Positions 27,101 through 34,050 of a stretch of 64,000 nt of DNA are shown here, piece after piece; position 1 is the stretch's first letter; the number at the start of each line of letters is the position of its first letter. This DNA comes from an uncultured Eubacteriales bacterium. Its GTDB lineage: Bacteria; Bacillota; Clostridia; Oscillospirales; Acutalibacteraceae. Under the pieces are notes generated by a model. That model was not told where the DNA came from. It made no database searches and saw only the letters and a program-made list of their open reading frames with translations. Location: contig CABUHY010000013.1 of assembly GCA_902491475.1 (NCBI GenBank), positions 5,541 through 69,540 of the forward strand. Reading direction: 5' to 3'. The translations under genes and the position numbers were made by a program.

Positions 27101-27241
27101 TATATCACGGATGTAATCACACGCAATGTTGACTTCATCAAGTCGGAGCTTCTTTGCGACAGCCTTACCTTTGCGGACGGCGGCGCAAATGAGTTTAAGA
27201 TTGACGACCACAAGGTAGCGGTTGACATTAAAAAGGCTTAA
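24116..27241 (+). CDS. ileS: Isoleucyl-tRNA synthetase, type 2-like
   Basis: 1041 residues from a GTG start with AAGGTGAACGCAAGG upstream. HIGH motif in GPPTANGKPHIGH near residue 55, then RKAGWDTHGLPVELEVEK; KMSKS-type motif GIKMSKHIGN near residue 595. The length and the AGWDTHG form point to the IleRS2 branch rather than the roughly 920-residue IleRS1 of Bacillus; IleRS2 enzymes are commonly insensitive to mupirocin. A Cys-rich insertion (CEECGHKH and CPECGHTM, residues about 464-505) may bind zinc. It has its own promoter and terminator. Confidence 0.95.
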   Translation: MQKKIERNYDFAKSEQEVIDFWKENDIFKKAVAKNDVNTKNYVFYDGPPTANGKPHIGHVLTRVVKDVIPRYKTMQGYHVERKAGWDTHGLPVELEVEKQIHTNGKADIEAFGVEPFIQKCRESVWTYKDLWEKMSERVGYWCDFEHPYITYTNNYIESVWWGLKELDKKGLIYKGFRVSPYCPRCSTALSSHEVAQGYKNIKTESVFVRFKCKDEENTYFAVWTTTPWTLSSNVALCVNEKFEYSKVKVDGEYYYIATELAGDLFGQNYETVEKYKGSDLVGKEYEPIYTFVVGTFKEKAFYVIADDYVSLDAGTGIVHIAPAFGEDDSRVGKANNLPCVKPVDYAGKFTDICGKYAGKLVFDANDEIIKELIDNKVILKVKKIEHSYPHCWRCNSPLIYYAKDSWFIAMSTLRDELVADNRSVNWFPENFKEGRMGNFVSNVIDWAVSRDRYWGTPLPIWVCEECGHKHVVGSVAELVELTGADPDIDLHKPMVDRLTMTCPECGHTMHRTPEVCDCWIDSGSMPYAQHHYPFENQDIFKQQFPADFISEGSDQSRGWFYALQALSTAIFGKSPYKNCIALGLVNDENGIKMSKHIGNVVDPWEVLDEFGSDATRLYFCIANAPWISTSFNKQTLAQFQNRFIGTMWASVYFYSLYSEIDGFDPSKYNIDDCKLRSIDEWVLSRVNSLVKKVTHEFDSYHIFEATRAMESFIDELSNWYIRRNRRRFFNSELTEDKIAAYMTLYTVLDTLTRVVAPVTPFVAETMYQGLVTRYFPEAPESVHLASFPQYRADWDNPELEQQMEVSYKAVEIGRKLRELVHIRNRQPLSQCIVKIDNGITLKDEELNTIAEELNVDEVLTDFDTQSLICYEIKPQLKTLGPKYGRHLKAIGEYFNVERNTEIINTIKADGVYKTEIDGAEIELTMDDLLVTEKAKEGYIAETNYGVTVILNTMLNDSLIERGSVREFISKVQNLRKSSGFEVTDHIEITASSDEYITDVITRNVDFIKSELLCDSLTFADGGANEFKIDDHKVAVDIKKA

Positions 27242-27261
27242 CAGTCAATAGAAATACAAAT

Positions 27262-27298
27262 AAAGCGGTTTCGGTTTTTCGAAGCCGCTTTTGTGTTA
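27262..27298 (+). terminator. Terminator of ileS
   Basis: AAAGCGGTTTCG and CGAAGCCGCTTT pair over 12 bp with two G-U pairs, followed by a T-rich run. A second, 17-bp hairpin (CCCGCCCC.AACGGAAA with its complement) lies at 27322-27356 without a T run and may mark the edge of the repeat region. Confidence 0.75.
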
Positions 27299-27372
27299 TC
27301 TTTGCTAAAGATCAACACACCCCCGCCCCGAACGGAAATTTTCCGTTTGGGGCGGGATAATTATATATACAA

Positions 27373-27732
27373 CCGTAGGGACAGCCCTTTCGGCTGTCCG
27401 ACATAGGCTCCCTCTGACGAGGGAGCTGTCAAACGCCCTGCGTTTGACTGAGGGAGAGATAACGAAAATTTGATATTTATTGCCTCTCTCCTTCCGTCAC
27501 GCCTGCGGCGTGCCACCTATTGCCCTCTTGCGGTACCCGAGTTCGTTAATGCGGCTTGGAGCGCCGCACAAAATCGACCGCTACGCCAACAGATGCTTCC
27601 TTTATCCGCCACAGGCGGCGGTCGCATATGTTGCCCGTCAGAGGAAGGCTTGATTCTGCGAATATTTTAATTTGATAAACACCGTAGGGACAGGGAGCCT
27701 GTGACGGACAGCCGCAAGGGCTGTCCCTACGC
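27373..27732. repeat. Modular intergenic repeat element, locus 1
   Basis: The 699 nt between ileS and the minus-strand small gene hold no credible gene. The element is bounded by CGTAGGGACAG and its inverse CTGTCCCTACG. Inside are hairpin modules: GGACAGCC/GGCTGTCC, GGCTCCCTC/GAGGGAGC, and GTCAAACGC/GCGTTTGAC followed by TGAGGGAGAG. The same modules recur near 59155-59355, and smaller ones near 40590-40675. It looks like a non-autonomous, MITE-like or REP-like repeat; no transposase is present. Confidence 0.7.
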
Positions 27733-27774
27733 TATACGATATATTTTTCAAGTTGTGCTGTCCGTTTTTATTAT

Positions 27775-27858
27775 ACAACTTTCACCTCTTCACTCTTCAC
27801 TCTTCACTGTTCACTATTACCTATTACCTCGCCCGCAAGGGCGCTGCCCGCCCTACCA
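27775..27858 (-). repeat. Fragment of the GGTAGGGC repeat family, reverse orientation
   Basis: Read on the minus strand this runs from GGTAGGGCGGGCAGCGCCC into short reiterated units related to GAAGAGTGAA and ends AGAGGTGAAAGTTGT. The same words in the same order occur on the plus strand at 40231-40320, at the end of a small membrane-protein gene. Confidence 0.65.
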
Positions 27859-27908
27859 TGTCGGTGTAAATATGAAATGCCATGGTAAGTTCATATTGCG
27901 AAAATAAT

Positions 27909-27931
27909 AAGCCCTCATTTTCGGAGGGCTT
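27909..27931. terminator. Terminator of the minus-strand FAD-oxidoreductase operon
   Basis: AAGCCCTC and GAGGGCTT form an 8-bp stem with a short loop, placed 11 nt beyond the stop of the small Cys-rich gene. Both sides are A/T rich. Confidence 0.7.
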
Positions 27932-27941
27932 TGTTGTGTGT

Positions 27942-28136
27942 TCAGTTTTGCTTTTGGACGATTTTGTACTCGTCGTACGGGTTGTAGTACGGACATTCAA
28001 AGTCCGAATAGCTTAAAAATCTTGCGGTTTCGTCCTCGTCAAGGTCGATTTCGCACTCGTAGCAGTCGTACTCATCGTCATATACATAATAGGCGCAGCA
28101 TTCGCACCGAGTTACTTTTTTCTTTTGCTCCGACAT
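27942..28136 (-). CDS. Small Cys- and acid-rich protein (possibly DUF6472)
   Basis: 64 residues starting MSEQKKKVTRCECCAYYVYD. Cys pairs (CECC, CYEC and a later CPYY) and many Asp, Glu and Tyr suggest a small metal-binding knuckle. I recall a family of about this length in Clostridia, DUF6472, with the same CYEC and LDEDE pattern, but cannot confirm it. The start at 28136 is favoured because AGAGGT lies eight bases upstream; a longer frame to 28184 overlaps the neighbour. It begins 5 nt after the oxidoreductase stop, so it is the last gene of that operon. Confidence 0.7.
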   Translation of the reverse strand: MSEQKKKVTRCECCAYYVYDDEYDCYECEIDLDEDETARFLSYSDFECPYYNPYDEYKIVQKQN

Positions 28137-28141
28137 CGGCT

Positions 28142-29674
28142 TTACCTCTTTTCGTGATATTCTTTTTCGGTGTTTACATTCCATATATCGGACTTGTCCG
28201 TTTTGCCCGTGAGGATATTGTTTACCGTCTCAAAAGCAGTCATCATAGAATGGTCCATATTGTTGTAGCGGTGCTGTCCGTTCCTGCCCACACAGTAGAG
28301 ATTTTCGTATGAGTTGAGGTAATCTATCACAACGGGCAACTCGTTGTAGGTGTCAAAATAAGCGGGATATGCCTTTTTGACCTGTTCCCTGTGCGAGAAA
28401 AGAATTTCGGTGTTGTCCGATATTACGCCGATTTTTTTAAGCTCCTTTACGGCATAATCGACGCAGTCGCTTTCAGACATATTCCAAAATCCGTCGCCCT
28501 CGTTGCAGAAGTATTCGAGCCCGAGCCACACGGTGTTTTCGACATCCTTTACAAGATAGCTTGACCAGTTGTTGAAAATCTGTATTCTTCCGAGTTTTAC
28601 GGAGTCGTCCTGAACGTAAATCCAACAATCGGGAACAATGTTCGAAACGGTTTTCATATCCGTTTTATTCTTTATTGCAAGGCGGTTTACAAGCAAGCCT
28701 ACCGTGACAAAATCCCTGTAGGGCAAGCCGTTTGCAACGGACTTTACGCCGTTCGGCACAACCGACGGGTCAAAGCCGTTTATCAAATCTTTAACGGGCA
28801 TTGAGGAGATGAAAATGTCGCCGCCGTATTCTTTTCCGTTTGCCGTGACGGAGACAATTTTGCCGCCCTTTGTATTTATACTTTTAACCTCGGCGTTGAG
28901 AACGATTTTTCCGCCGAGCTTTTTTATTTCCTCTGCGGCGGTTTCCCAAAGCTGACCCGGACCGTATTTCGGGTACTTGAACTCCTCAATCAGCGAGGTT
29001 TCGTCACTCTTTTTGCCTTTTGAAAGAGCGTTTTTTATAACTTCTCTTATCGAAATTCCCTTGACCCTCTGCGAGCCCCAATCGGCGGAAATTTCCGATG
29101 GGTGGCGACCCCAGAGCTTTTCGGTGTAGCCCTCGAAAAACATTGAATAGAGCTCTCTGCCGAAACGGTTTATATAGAAATTTTCAAGCGAGGATTCGTC
29201 CTTTTTGAAAATTGCGGAGTTAATATAACTGAACCCTGCTTTTACAGTCCTTGCGAAGCCGAGATTTATCAGCGTCTGCGCTTTGAGCGAGACGGGATAA
29301 TCAAAGAATTTTCCGAGATAATATATCCGTGAGACCCTTTGGCGGAGAAGCATTACCCTGTCCTCGGTTTCGGGGTCGGGCCCGTTGGGCGAAAGCGCCT
29401 TTTCACGGTGCAGAAGTCTGTCGTCAAATGACGGCTTGCCCTGCATTTCCATAAGGCTTGCCCACCATTTGTTTACATTTTCATCCTTTGAAAAGAAGCG
29501 GTGTCCGCCGAGATCCATACGGTTGCCCGAACAGTTTACGGTTGCGGAAATTCCGCCTATGCGGTCGCTCCCCTCAAGCACGGTAACGCTGTATTCCCCA
29601 CGGGCTTTGCGCAACAGCTCAAGCCCTGCGGTAAGCCCTGCCGGACCTGCGCCGATGATAACGACTTCTTTCAT
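28142..29674 (-). CDS. FAD-dependent oxidoreductase, UDP-galactopyranose mutase/amine-oxidase fold
   Basis: 510 residues. The N-terminus VVIIGAGPAGLTAGLELL is a GxGxxG dinucleotide-binding fold, followed by VLEGSDRIGGISA. A second characteristic patch is MDLGGHRFF near residue 54, and the C-terminal FAD contact YCVGRNGQHRYNNMDHSM is near residue 470. The layout matches flavoproteins of the UDP-galactopyranose mutase and protoporphyrinogen-oxidase type; members in glycan loci can act on nucleotide sugars. The substrate is not evident. It overlaps the upstream cyclase gene by 4 nt. Confidence 0.8.
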   Translation of the reverse strand: MKEVVIIGAGPAGLTAGLELLRKARGEYSVTVLEGSDRIGGISATVNCSGNRMDLGGHRFFSKDENVNKWWASLMEMQGKPSFDDRLLHREKALSPNGPDPETEDRVMLLRQRVSRIYYLGKFFDYPVSLKAQTLINLGFARTVKAGFSYINSAIFKKDESSLENFYINRFGRELYSMFFEGYTEKLWGRHPSEISADWGSQRVKGISIREVIKNALSKGKKSDETSLIEEFKYPKYGPGQLWETAAEEIKKLGGKIVLNAEVKSINTKGGKIVSVTANGKEYGGDIFISSMPVKDLINGFDPSVVPNGVKSVANGLPYRDFVTVGLLVNRLAIKNKTDMKTVSNIVPDCWIYVQDDSVKLGRIQIFNNWSSYLVKDVENTVWLGLEYFCNEGDGFWNMSESDCVDYAVKELKKIGVISDNTEILFSHREQVKKAYPAYFDTYNELPVVIDYLNSYENLYCVGRNGQHRYNNMDHSMMTAFETVNNILTGKTDKSDIWNVNTEKEYHEKR

Positions 29675-30288
29675 ATTTCACCTCGGTTTTTACTGCTCCA
29701 AAAGATATAATCGGAAATTAAGACCGCCCTTGTAAATGACGCCTCTGCGCCGCCGATTTTTACGGGCGGGGCTATGAGAAAATACTCGCCGCTTTTTACC
29801 TCTTCAAGGTTCAAGCCTTCAAGAATCGCAATGTTCGCATTGAGAAGCGACCTGTGAGTGCTTCCGTCGGAGTCGGGGGCTTCGACGGTTACGCCGTCCG
29901 TTCCGACAAGCTCGTAGCCGAGATGTGACATAACTTCGGCTCCCGTATAATGGATAAACGCCCTGCCCTTGGATTTTATAAGCACACGCTTGCAATCTCT
30001 CGGAAAATATTCTTCGACAAGCCTGCCTGTTATTATTCCCTCGGAGACCTCGATAACCTTGCACGGTCCGATAAATTTTTCAAGAGGCAATTTGTCTACG
30101 GAGTCTGCGTCCGGCACAAAGTGCAGCGGGGCGTCGATATGAGTTCCGTTATGGAGACAGGCGTTAAGAACGCTCAGATTATAATATGAGTCGGGAGAGA
30201 TTTCCCTGACCCTTTTCATTTCGGGAACGGGGTCGCCCTCATACACCTCAGCCGTAAGCAAATCGTTTGAAATATCAATGATTTTCAT
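29671..30288 (-). CDS. Cyclase-family metal hydrolase (kynurenine-formamidase-like)
   Basis: 205 residues. HNGTHIDAPLHF (residues about 47-58) is the HxGTHxDxPxHF metal-binding signature of the KynB/cyclase family. Members open or close amide and ester bonds; many in anaerobes have unknown substrates. No tryptophan-degradation gene is nearby, so a true KynB role is doubtful. It is the first gene of a three-gene minus operon with a consensus promoter 24 nt upstream. Confidence 0.8.
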   Translation of the reverse strand: MKIIDISNDLLTAEVYEGDPVPEMKRVREISPDSYYNLSVLNACLHNGTHIDAPLHFVPDADSVDKLPLEKFIGPCKVIEVSEGIITGRLVEEYFPRDCKRVLIKSKGRAFIHYTGAEVMSHLGYELVGTDGVTVEAPDSDGSTHRSLLNANIAILEGLNLEEVKSGEYFLIAPPVKIGGAEASFTRAVLISDYIFWSSKNRGEI

Positions 30289-30318
30289 TTCTTTTCCGCC
30301 TTTTCACACATATATAAT

Positions 30319-30347
30319 ATAGTATATCAATTAACCTGCTTTGTCAA
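30319..30347 (-). promoter_or_regulatory. Promoter of the cyclase-oxidoreductase operon
   Basis: On the minus strand TTGACA (30342-30347) and TACTAT (30319-30324) are separated by 17 nt. The -35 lies in the loop side of a hairpin AACCTGCTTT/AAAGCAGGTT that probably ends the preceding Cys-rich gene. Confidence 0.65.
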
Positions 30348-30348
30348 A

Positions 30349-31374
30349 TCACGGAAAGCAGGTTTTTACGACCTCTTTCTCCAAAATCTCGTATTTTTCG
30401 GGGCTTTCAAGCTCCTGTAAATAACGGCACAGCTCGTTGTCCTTTTCCATGGCGTCGTAAAGAGCGAACACGGCGGCGTCAATAAGCTCGTCTTTAAGCT
30501 CCTCGTTACAGCCGAGCTTTTCGATGAAATACGGCGGCACGGGGCGCTTTAGAAACCGCTTTACGGAAATTTCTCCGCTCTCGGAGCAACGGTAGGGATG
30601 ATAATCGTTTTCGCACACTACGGCAAGCGATAATTCGGGAACGCACAGATGTTCCGAAAATTCGGGGCACAGGGAACAAACAAATTTTTCCGTGCTCTTT
30701 CCGCATTGGCAAAAGGCGGAGGAAAAACCGTTTATCAAAAGCGAAGCGGTGTATTTTGTGCAGTCGCATACCGTGTAGACATCGGAGCATTTTTCCGCTA
30801 TCGACTCAAAGCAGGTGTGAACGCCCCACGAGGTAATGTTGCCGAGGGTAAGCACGCTTTCGTTTCCGCTTTCGGGCGCTTGGCGAAGCCCGTTGCGCTG
30901 AATGAAGCGTAGAATATAGTTGAGCACCCTCGCCTTATTTGTGAACTGTGAAAATATTTTTGCCGCTTCACGGGAGATTACGGCGGCGGAGTTTTCGCAT
31001 TTTGCTGCGTCGGATATGTAGGTTCTGCGTTGCGCTTTCAGCTTTTCGATTACGGAAAAATCGGGCGACGGAGAGTAAATTTTATCGGTATTTATTGTGA
31101 CGGCGTCGGAAAATTCGGATAAATCGGGGATAATATTTTTGTCGGCAACAAGCATTTTGCGGTTTTTGATATATACGGCGCACAGTTTGTCATAGTCGTA
31201 TTTTGACAAAAATTTAAGGCAGGAAAGCCCTTGCTTTTCGGCGTGCGAGACAACGCTCGAGATAAGACGGTGGCTGAGAAAGGAGCTTTCGGAGTCGATA
31301 AGCACGGCGGCGGTTATTCCGTTGGGTTCGTTTTTAAGTCTTTTCGGAACATCAAAATCAAAAAAGCAATTCAT
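30349..31374 (-). CDS. Unrecognised Cys-rich protein
   Basis: 341 residues that I do not recognise. The N-terminal third (ITAAVLIDSESSFLSHRLIS, IKNRKMLVADK) has an alternating strand-helix pattern. The middle holds clustered cysteines: VCDCTK, FCQCGKST and FVCSLCPEF (residues about 200-240), a possible zinc or iron-sulfur site. There is no signal peptide or membrane segment, so it is probably cytoplasmic. A GGGAGGG site precedes the ATG. It is separated from the operon downstream by a hairpin and a new promoter, and is divergent from fba. Confidence 0.65.
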   Translation of the reverse strand: MNCFFDFDVPKRLKNEPNGITAAVLIDSESSFLSHRLISSVVSHAEKQGLSCLKFLSKYDYDKLCAVYIKNRKMLVADKNIIPDLSEFSDAVTINTDKIYSPSPDFSVIEKLKAQRRTYISDAAKCENSAAVISREAAKIFSQFTNKARVLNYILRFIQRNGLRQAPESGNESVLTLGNITSWGVHTCFESIAEKCSDVYTVCDCTKYTASLLINGFSSAFCQCGKSTEKFVCSLCPEFSEHLCVPELSLAVVCENDYHPYRCSESGEISVKRFLKRPVPPYFIEKLGCNEELKDELIDAAVFALYDAMEKDNELCRYLQELESPEKYEILEKEVVKTCFP

Positions 31375-31463
31375 ACTGAGCCCTCCCGAAATATCCTATT
31401 CCGAAACGGCGGCGACGGTTACCGCGAAATTTTGAAAATAATGTTAAATTTTGCCTGTTTCAT

Positions 31464-31492
31464 TTGACATATTTACAGCGGTGGGGTATAAT
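31464..31492 (+). promoter_or_regulatory. Consensus promoter of fba
   Basis: TTGACA at 31464-31469 and TATAAT at 31487-31492, spacer 17 nt: an exact match to the sigma-A consensus, as expected for a highly expressed glycolytic gene. Confidence 0.93.
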
Positions 31493-31540
31493 AGCCTCGC
31501 AAATAAATCAAAATATATTTTACACAAGGAGTGGAAAAAT

Positions 31541-32476
31541 ATGCCATTGGTAACAACGACAGAAATGTTCAAGAAAGCATATGAGGGCGGTTACGCTATC
31601 GGCGCTTTCAATGTAAACAATATGGAGATAATTCAGGGAATCACAAGAGCGGCTAAAAAGCTTGACGCTCCCGTAATTCTTCAGGTATCTTCAGGTGCGA
31701 GAAAGTATGCTTCTCACGGCTATCTCGTAGCTATGGTTAAGGCTGCGGCTGAAGAGACAGGTCTTCCGATTGCTCTTCATCTCGACCACGGCCCCGATTT
31801 TGAAACCTGCAAGGCTTGCATCGACGGCGGCTTTACTTCGGTTATGATCGACGGCAGCTCTCTTCCCTATGAGGAGAATGTTGCTCTTACAAAGATGGTA
31901 GTTGAATATGCTCACGCTCACGGCGTAGTTGTTGAGGGCGAACTCGGAACTCTCGCAGGCGTTGAGGACGAGGTTGTTGTTGAGTCGGGTAAGGAATCTT
32001 ACACAAATCCCGATCAGGTTCTCGACTTCGTAACAAGAACAGGCGTTGACTCGCTTGCTATTGCTATCGGTACTTCTCACGGCGCATACAAGTTTAAGCC
32101 CGGTCAGAAGCCTCAGCTTCGTTTCGACATCCTCGAAGAGGTTGAGAAGAGACTTCCCGGTTTCCCGATCGTTCTTCACGGCGCAAGCTCGGTTAACCAG
32201 GACGACATCAAGACAATCAATCAGTACGGCGGAGAAATGCCCGACGCTATCGGTATCCCCGAGGATATGCTTCGCAAGGCTTCTTCAATGGCTGTATGCA
32301 AAATCAATGTTGACTCGGACATCCGTATTGCAATGACCGCTGCTCTCCGTAAGCATTTTGCAGAGCATCCCGCTGATTTCGACCCGAGAAAGTACCTCAC
32401 ACCCGCAAGAGACGCTATCGAGGGTGTTGTTACTCACAAGATTGAAACCGTTCTCGGTTGCGCAGGCAAGGCATAA
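31541..32476 (+). CDS. fba: Class II fructose-1,6-bisphosphate aldolase
   Basis: Cleaves fructose-1,6-bisphosphate into two triose phosphates. 311 residues from the ATG at 31541, preceded by AAGGAGTGG; a longer frame to 31451 runs through the promoter. Zinc and substrate motifs: ALHLDHGPDFE (Asp and His near residue 80), EGELGTLAGVED, GTSHGAYKF (His) and VLHGASS. CGT and GGT codons are frequent, consistent with high expression. A perfect promoter and a clear terminator flank it. Confidence 0.95.
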   Translation: MPLVTTTEMFKKAYEGGYAIGAFNVNNMEIIQGITRAAKKLDAPVILQVSSGARKYASHGYLVAMVKAAAEETGLPIALHLDHGPDFETCKACIDGGFTSVMIDGSSLPYEENVALTKMVVEYAHAHGVVVEGELGTLAGVEDEVVVESGKESYTNPDQVLDFVTRTGVDSLAIAIGTSHGAYKFKPGQKPQLRFDILEEVEKRLPGFPIVLHGASSVNQDDIKTINQYGGEMPDAIGIPEDMLRKASSMAVCKINVDSDIRIAMTAALRKHFAEHPADFDPRKYLTPARDAIEGVVTHKIETVLGCAGKA

Positions 32477-32499
32477 TTGCCCTAAAACCAATAAATTTC

Positions 32500-32534
32500 A
32501 GAGCTGTAATCACGCATTACGGCTCTGTTTTTTT
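32500..32534 (+). terminator. Terminator of fba
   Basis: AGAGCTGTAAT-CACGC-ATTACGGCTCT makes an 11-bp stem with one G-U pair, followed by G and seven T. Confidence 0.9.
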
Positions 32535-32573
32535 ACTCTTTTCCGAAGGTGCTAAAAAAATATAAAAAAAGAC

Positions 32574-32602
32574 TTTTAATTTGCCGCTGTTGGTGGTATA
32601 AT
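32574..32602 (+). promoter_or_regulatory. Promoter of murA
   Basis: TATAAT at 32597-32602 preceded by an extended -10 TGG; the -35 TTTTAA at 32574-32579 is weak with a 17-nt spacer. The leader is about 80 nt. Confidence 0.65.
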
Positions 32603-32687
32603 AACAACGATAATGTGGAATTTTATCTGCGAAAGCATTTACATAATTGAAGTGTGAAAAAATCTTAGATTAGGGAGTGAACCGTCT

Positions 32688-33983
32688 TTGGATAAGTTTG
32701 TTATAACCGGCGGTCATCCGCTGAAGGGAGAAGTTACCGTCAGCGGTGCAAAAAACGCAGTAGTGGCAATCCTTCCTGCGACCATTCTTGCTAAAGATGT
32801 TTGCAGAATTGAAAATATACCGAATATAAGCGATGTTACCGCCATGATTAACATTTTGAACATCATGGGCGCTAAAATCAAATACATCAACAAAAATACG
32901 ATTGAGATAGACACAAGGTTTATCAACTCTTATGTCGTTGAGCATGAGCTCTCAAAGCAGTTGAGGGCGTCATATTACCTTATCGGAGCATTGCTCGGCA
33001 GGTTTAACCATGCCGAGGTTGCCATGCCCGGCGGTTGCTATCTCGGCGTACGCCCCATAGACCAGCACATCAAGGGCTTTGAAGCTCTCGGCGCAACCGT
33101 TACCATGGAGGAGAACGCTATGGTAAACGCAAGGGCTGACAGGCTTTTGGGCAACTCGATTTATCTTGATGTCGTGTCTGTCGGAGCTACAATAAACTGT
33201 ATGCTCGCCGCAGTCAGGGCAAGGGGACTTACGATAATCGAAAATGCGGCAAAGGAACCGCATATTGTTGACCTTGCAAACTTCCTTAACACAATGGGCG
33301 CCGATGTCAGGGGCGCAGGCACGGATGTCATTAAAATTCACGGCGTTGAAAATCTTCACGGCTGTGAGTATTCAATTATTCCCGATCAGATAGAAGCGGG
33401 AACTTATATGGTCGCCGCAGCGGCAACAAAGGGCGATGTCCTTGTTAAGAATGTAATTCCGAAGCATCTTGAGTCGATAACGGCAAAGCTTGTCGAATGC
33501 GGAATTAATGTAGAAGAATACGACGACTCTATAAGAGTAAGCGCCACGGGCAGGGCAGGCAAGTGCAATATCAAAACCATGCCTCATCCCGGCTTCCCGA
33601 CGGATATGCAGCCTCAGTTTGCTGTGCTTTTAAGCATAGCAAAGGGCACAAGCATTATATCGGAAAGCGTTTGGGATAACCGTTTCAGATATGCCGAGCA
33701 GCTTTCAAGAATGGGCGCACAGATACATGTTGACGGTAAAACGGCGGTTATCGAGGGTGTCGAAGGGCTTAAAGGCGCACCTATCAAAGCCGACGACCTC
33801 AGAGCGGGTGCGGCTATGATGATAGCGGGTCTTGTTGCGACCGGCGTTACCGAAATCGAGGATATTCATCATATTGAAAGAGGATATGAAAATGTCGTTG
33901 AAAAGTTCCGAAGCCTCGGAGCCGATATTCAGCGAAAGGAATTTCCCGATGAGGACCAAAAGGTTCAAATGGGCGCAGGCTGA
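32688..33983 (+). CDS. murA: UDP-N-acetylglucosamine 1-carboxyvinyltransferase
   Basis: Transfers enolpyruvate to UDP-GlcNAc, the first committed step of peptidoglycan synthesis. 431 residues from a TTG start with AGGGAG ten bases upstream. The catalytic loop PGGCYLGVRPIDQH keeps the cysteine attacked by fosfomycin, near residue 116. KN residues of SGAKNAVVAI lie near residue 20 and TDMQPQF near residue 305. Clostridia often have two murA genes; this is one. gltX follows after 67 nt. Confidence 0.95.
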   Translation: MDKFVITGGHPLKGEVTVSGAKNAVVAILPATILAKDVCRIENIPNISDVTAMINILNIMGAKIKYINKNTIEIDTRFINSYVVEHELSKQLRASYYLIGALLGRFNHAEVAMPGGCYLGVRPIDQHIKGFEALGATVTMEENAMVNARADRLLGNSIYLDVVSVGATINCMLAAVRARGLTIIENAAKEPHIVDLANFLNTMGADVRGAGTDVIKIHGVENLHGCEYSIIPDQIEAGTYMVAAAATKGDVLVKNVIPKHLESITAKLVECGINVEEYDDSIRVSATGRAGKCNIKTMPHPGFPTDMQPQFAVLLSIAKGTSIISESVWDNRFRYAEQLSRMGAQIHVDGKTAVIEGVEGLKGAPIKADDLRAGAAMMIAGLVATGVTEIEDIHHIERGYENVVEKFRSLGADIQRKEFPDEDQKVQMGAG

Positions 33984-34050
33984 GAAAAATCGGAGCCTTC
34001 TGTACGGAAGACTCCTTTTTAAGTTATAAATTGTTTAGTGGGGTGTCGTT

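Noticed and set aside
27470..28312. Open frames on the plus strand across the repeats and antisense to the oxidoreductase gene
   Set aside because: They lack ribosome-binding sites and follow repeat palindromes or the shadow of the minus-strand gene.
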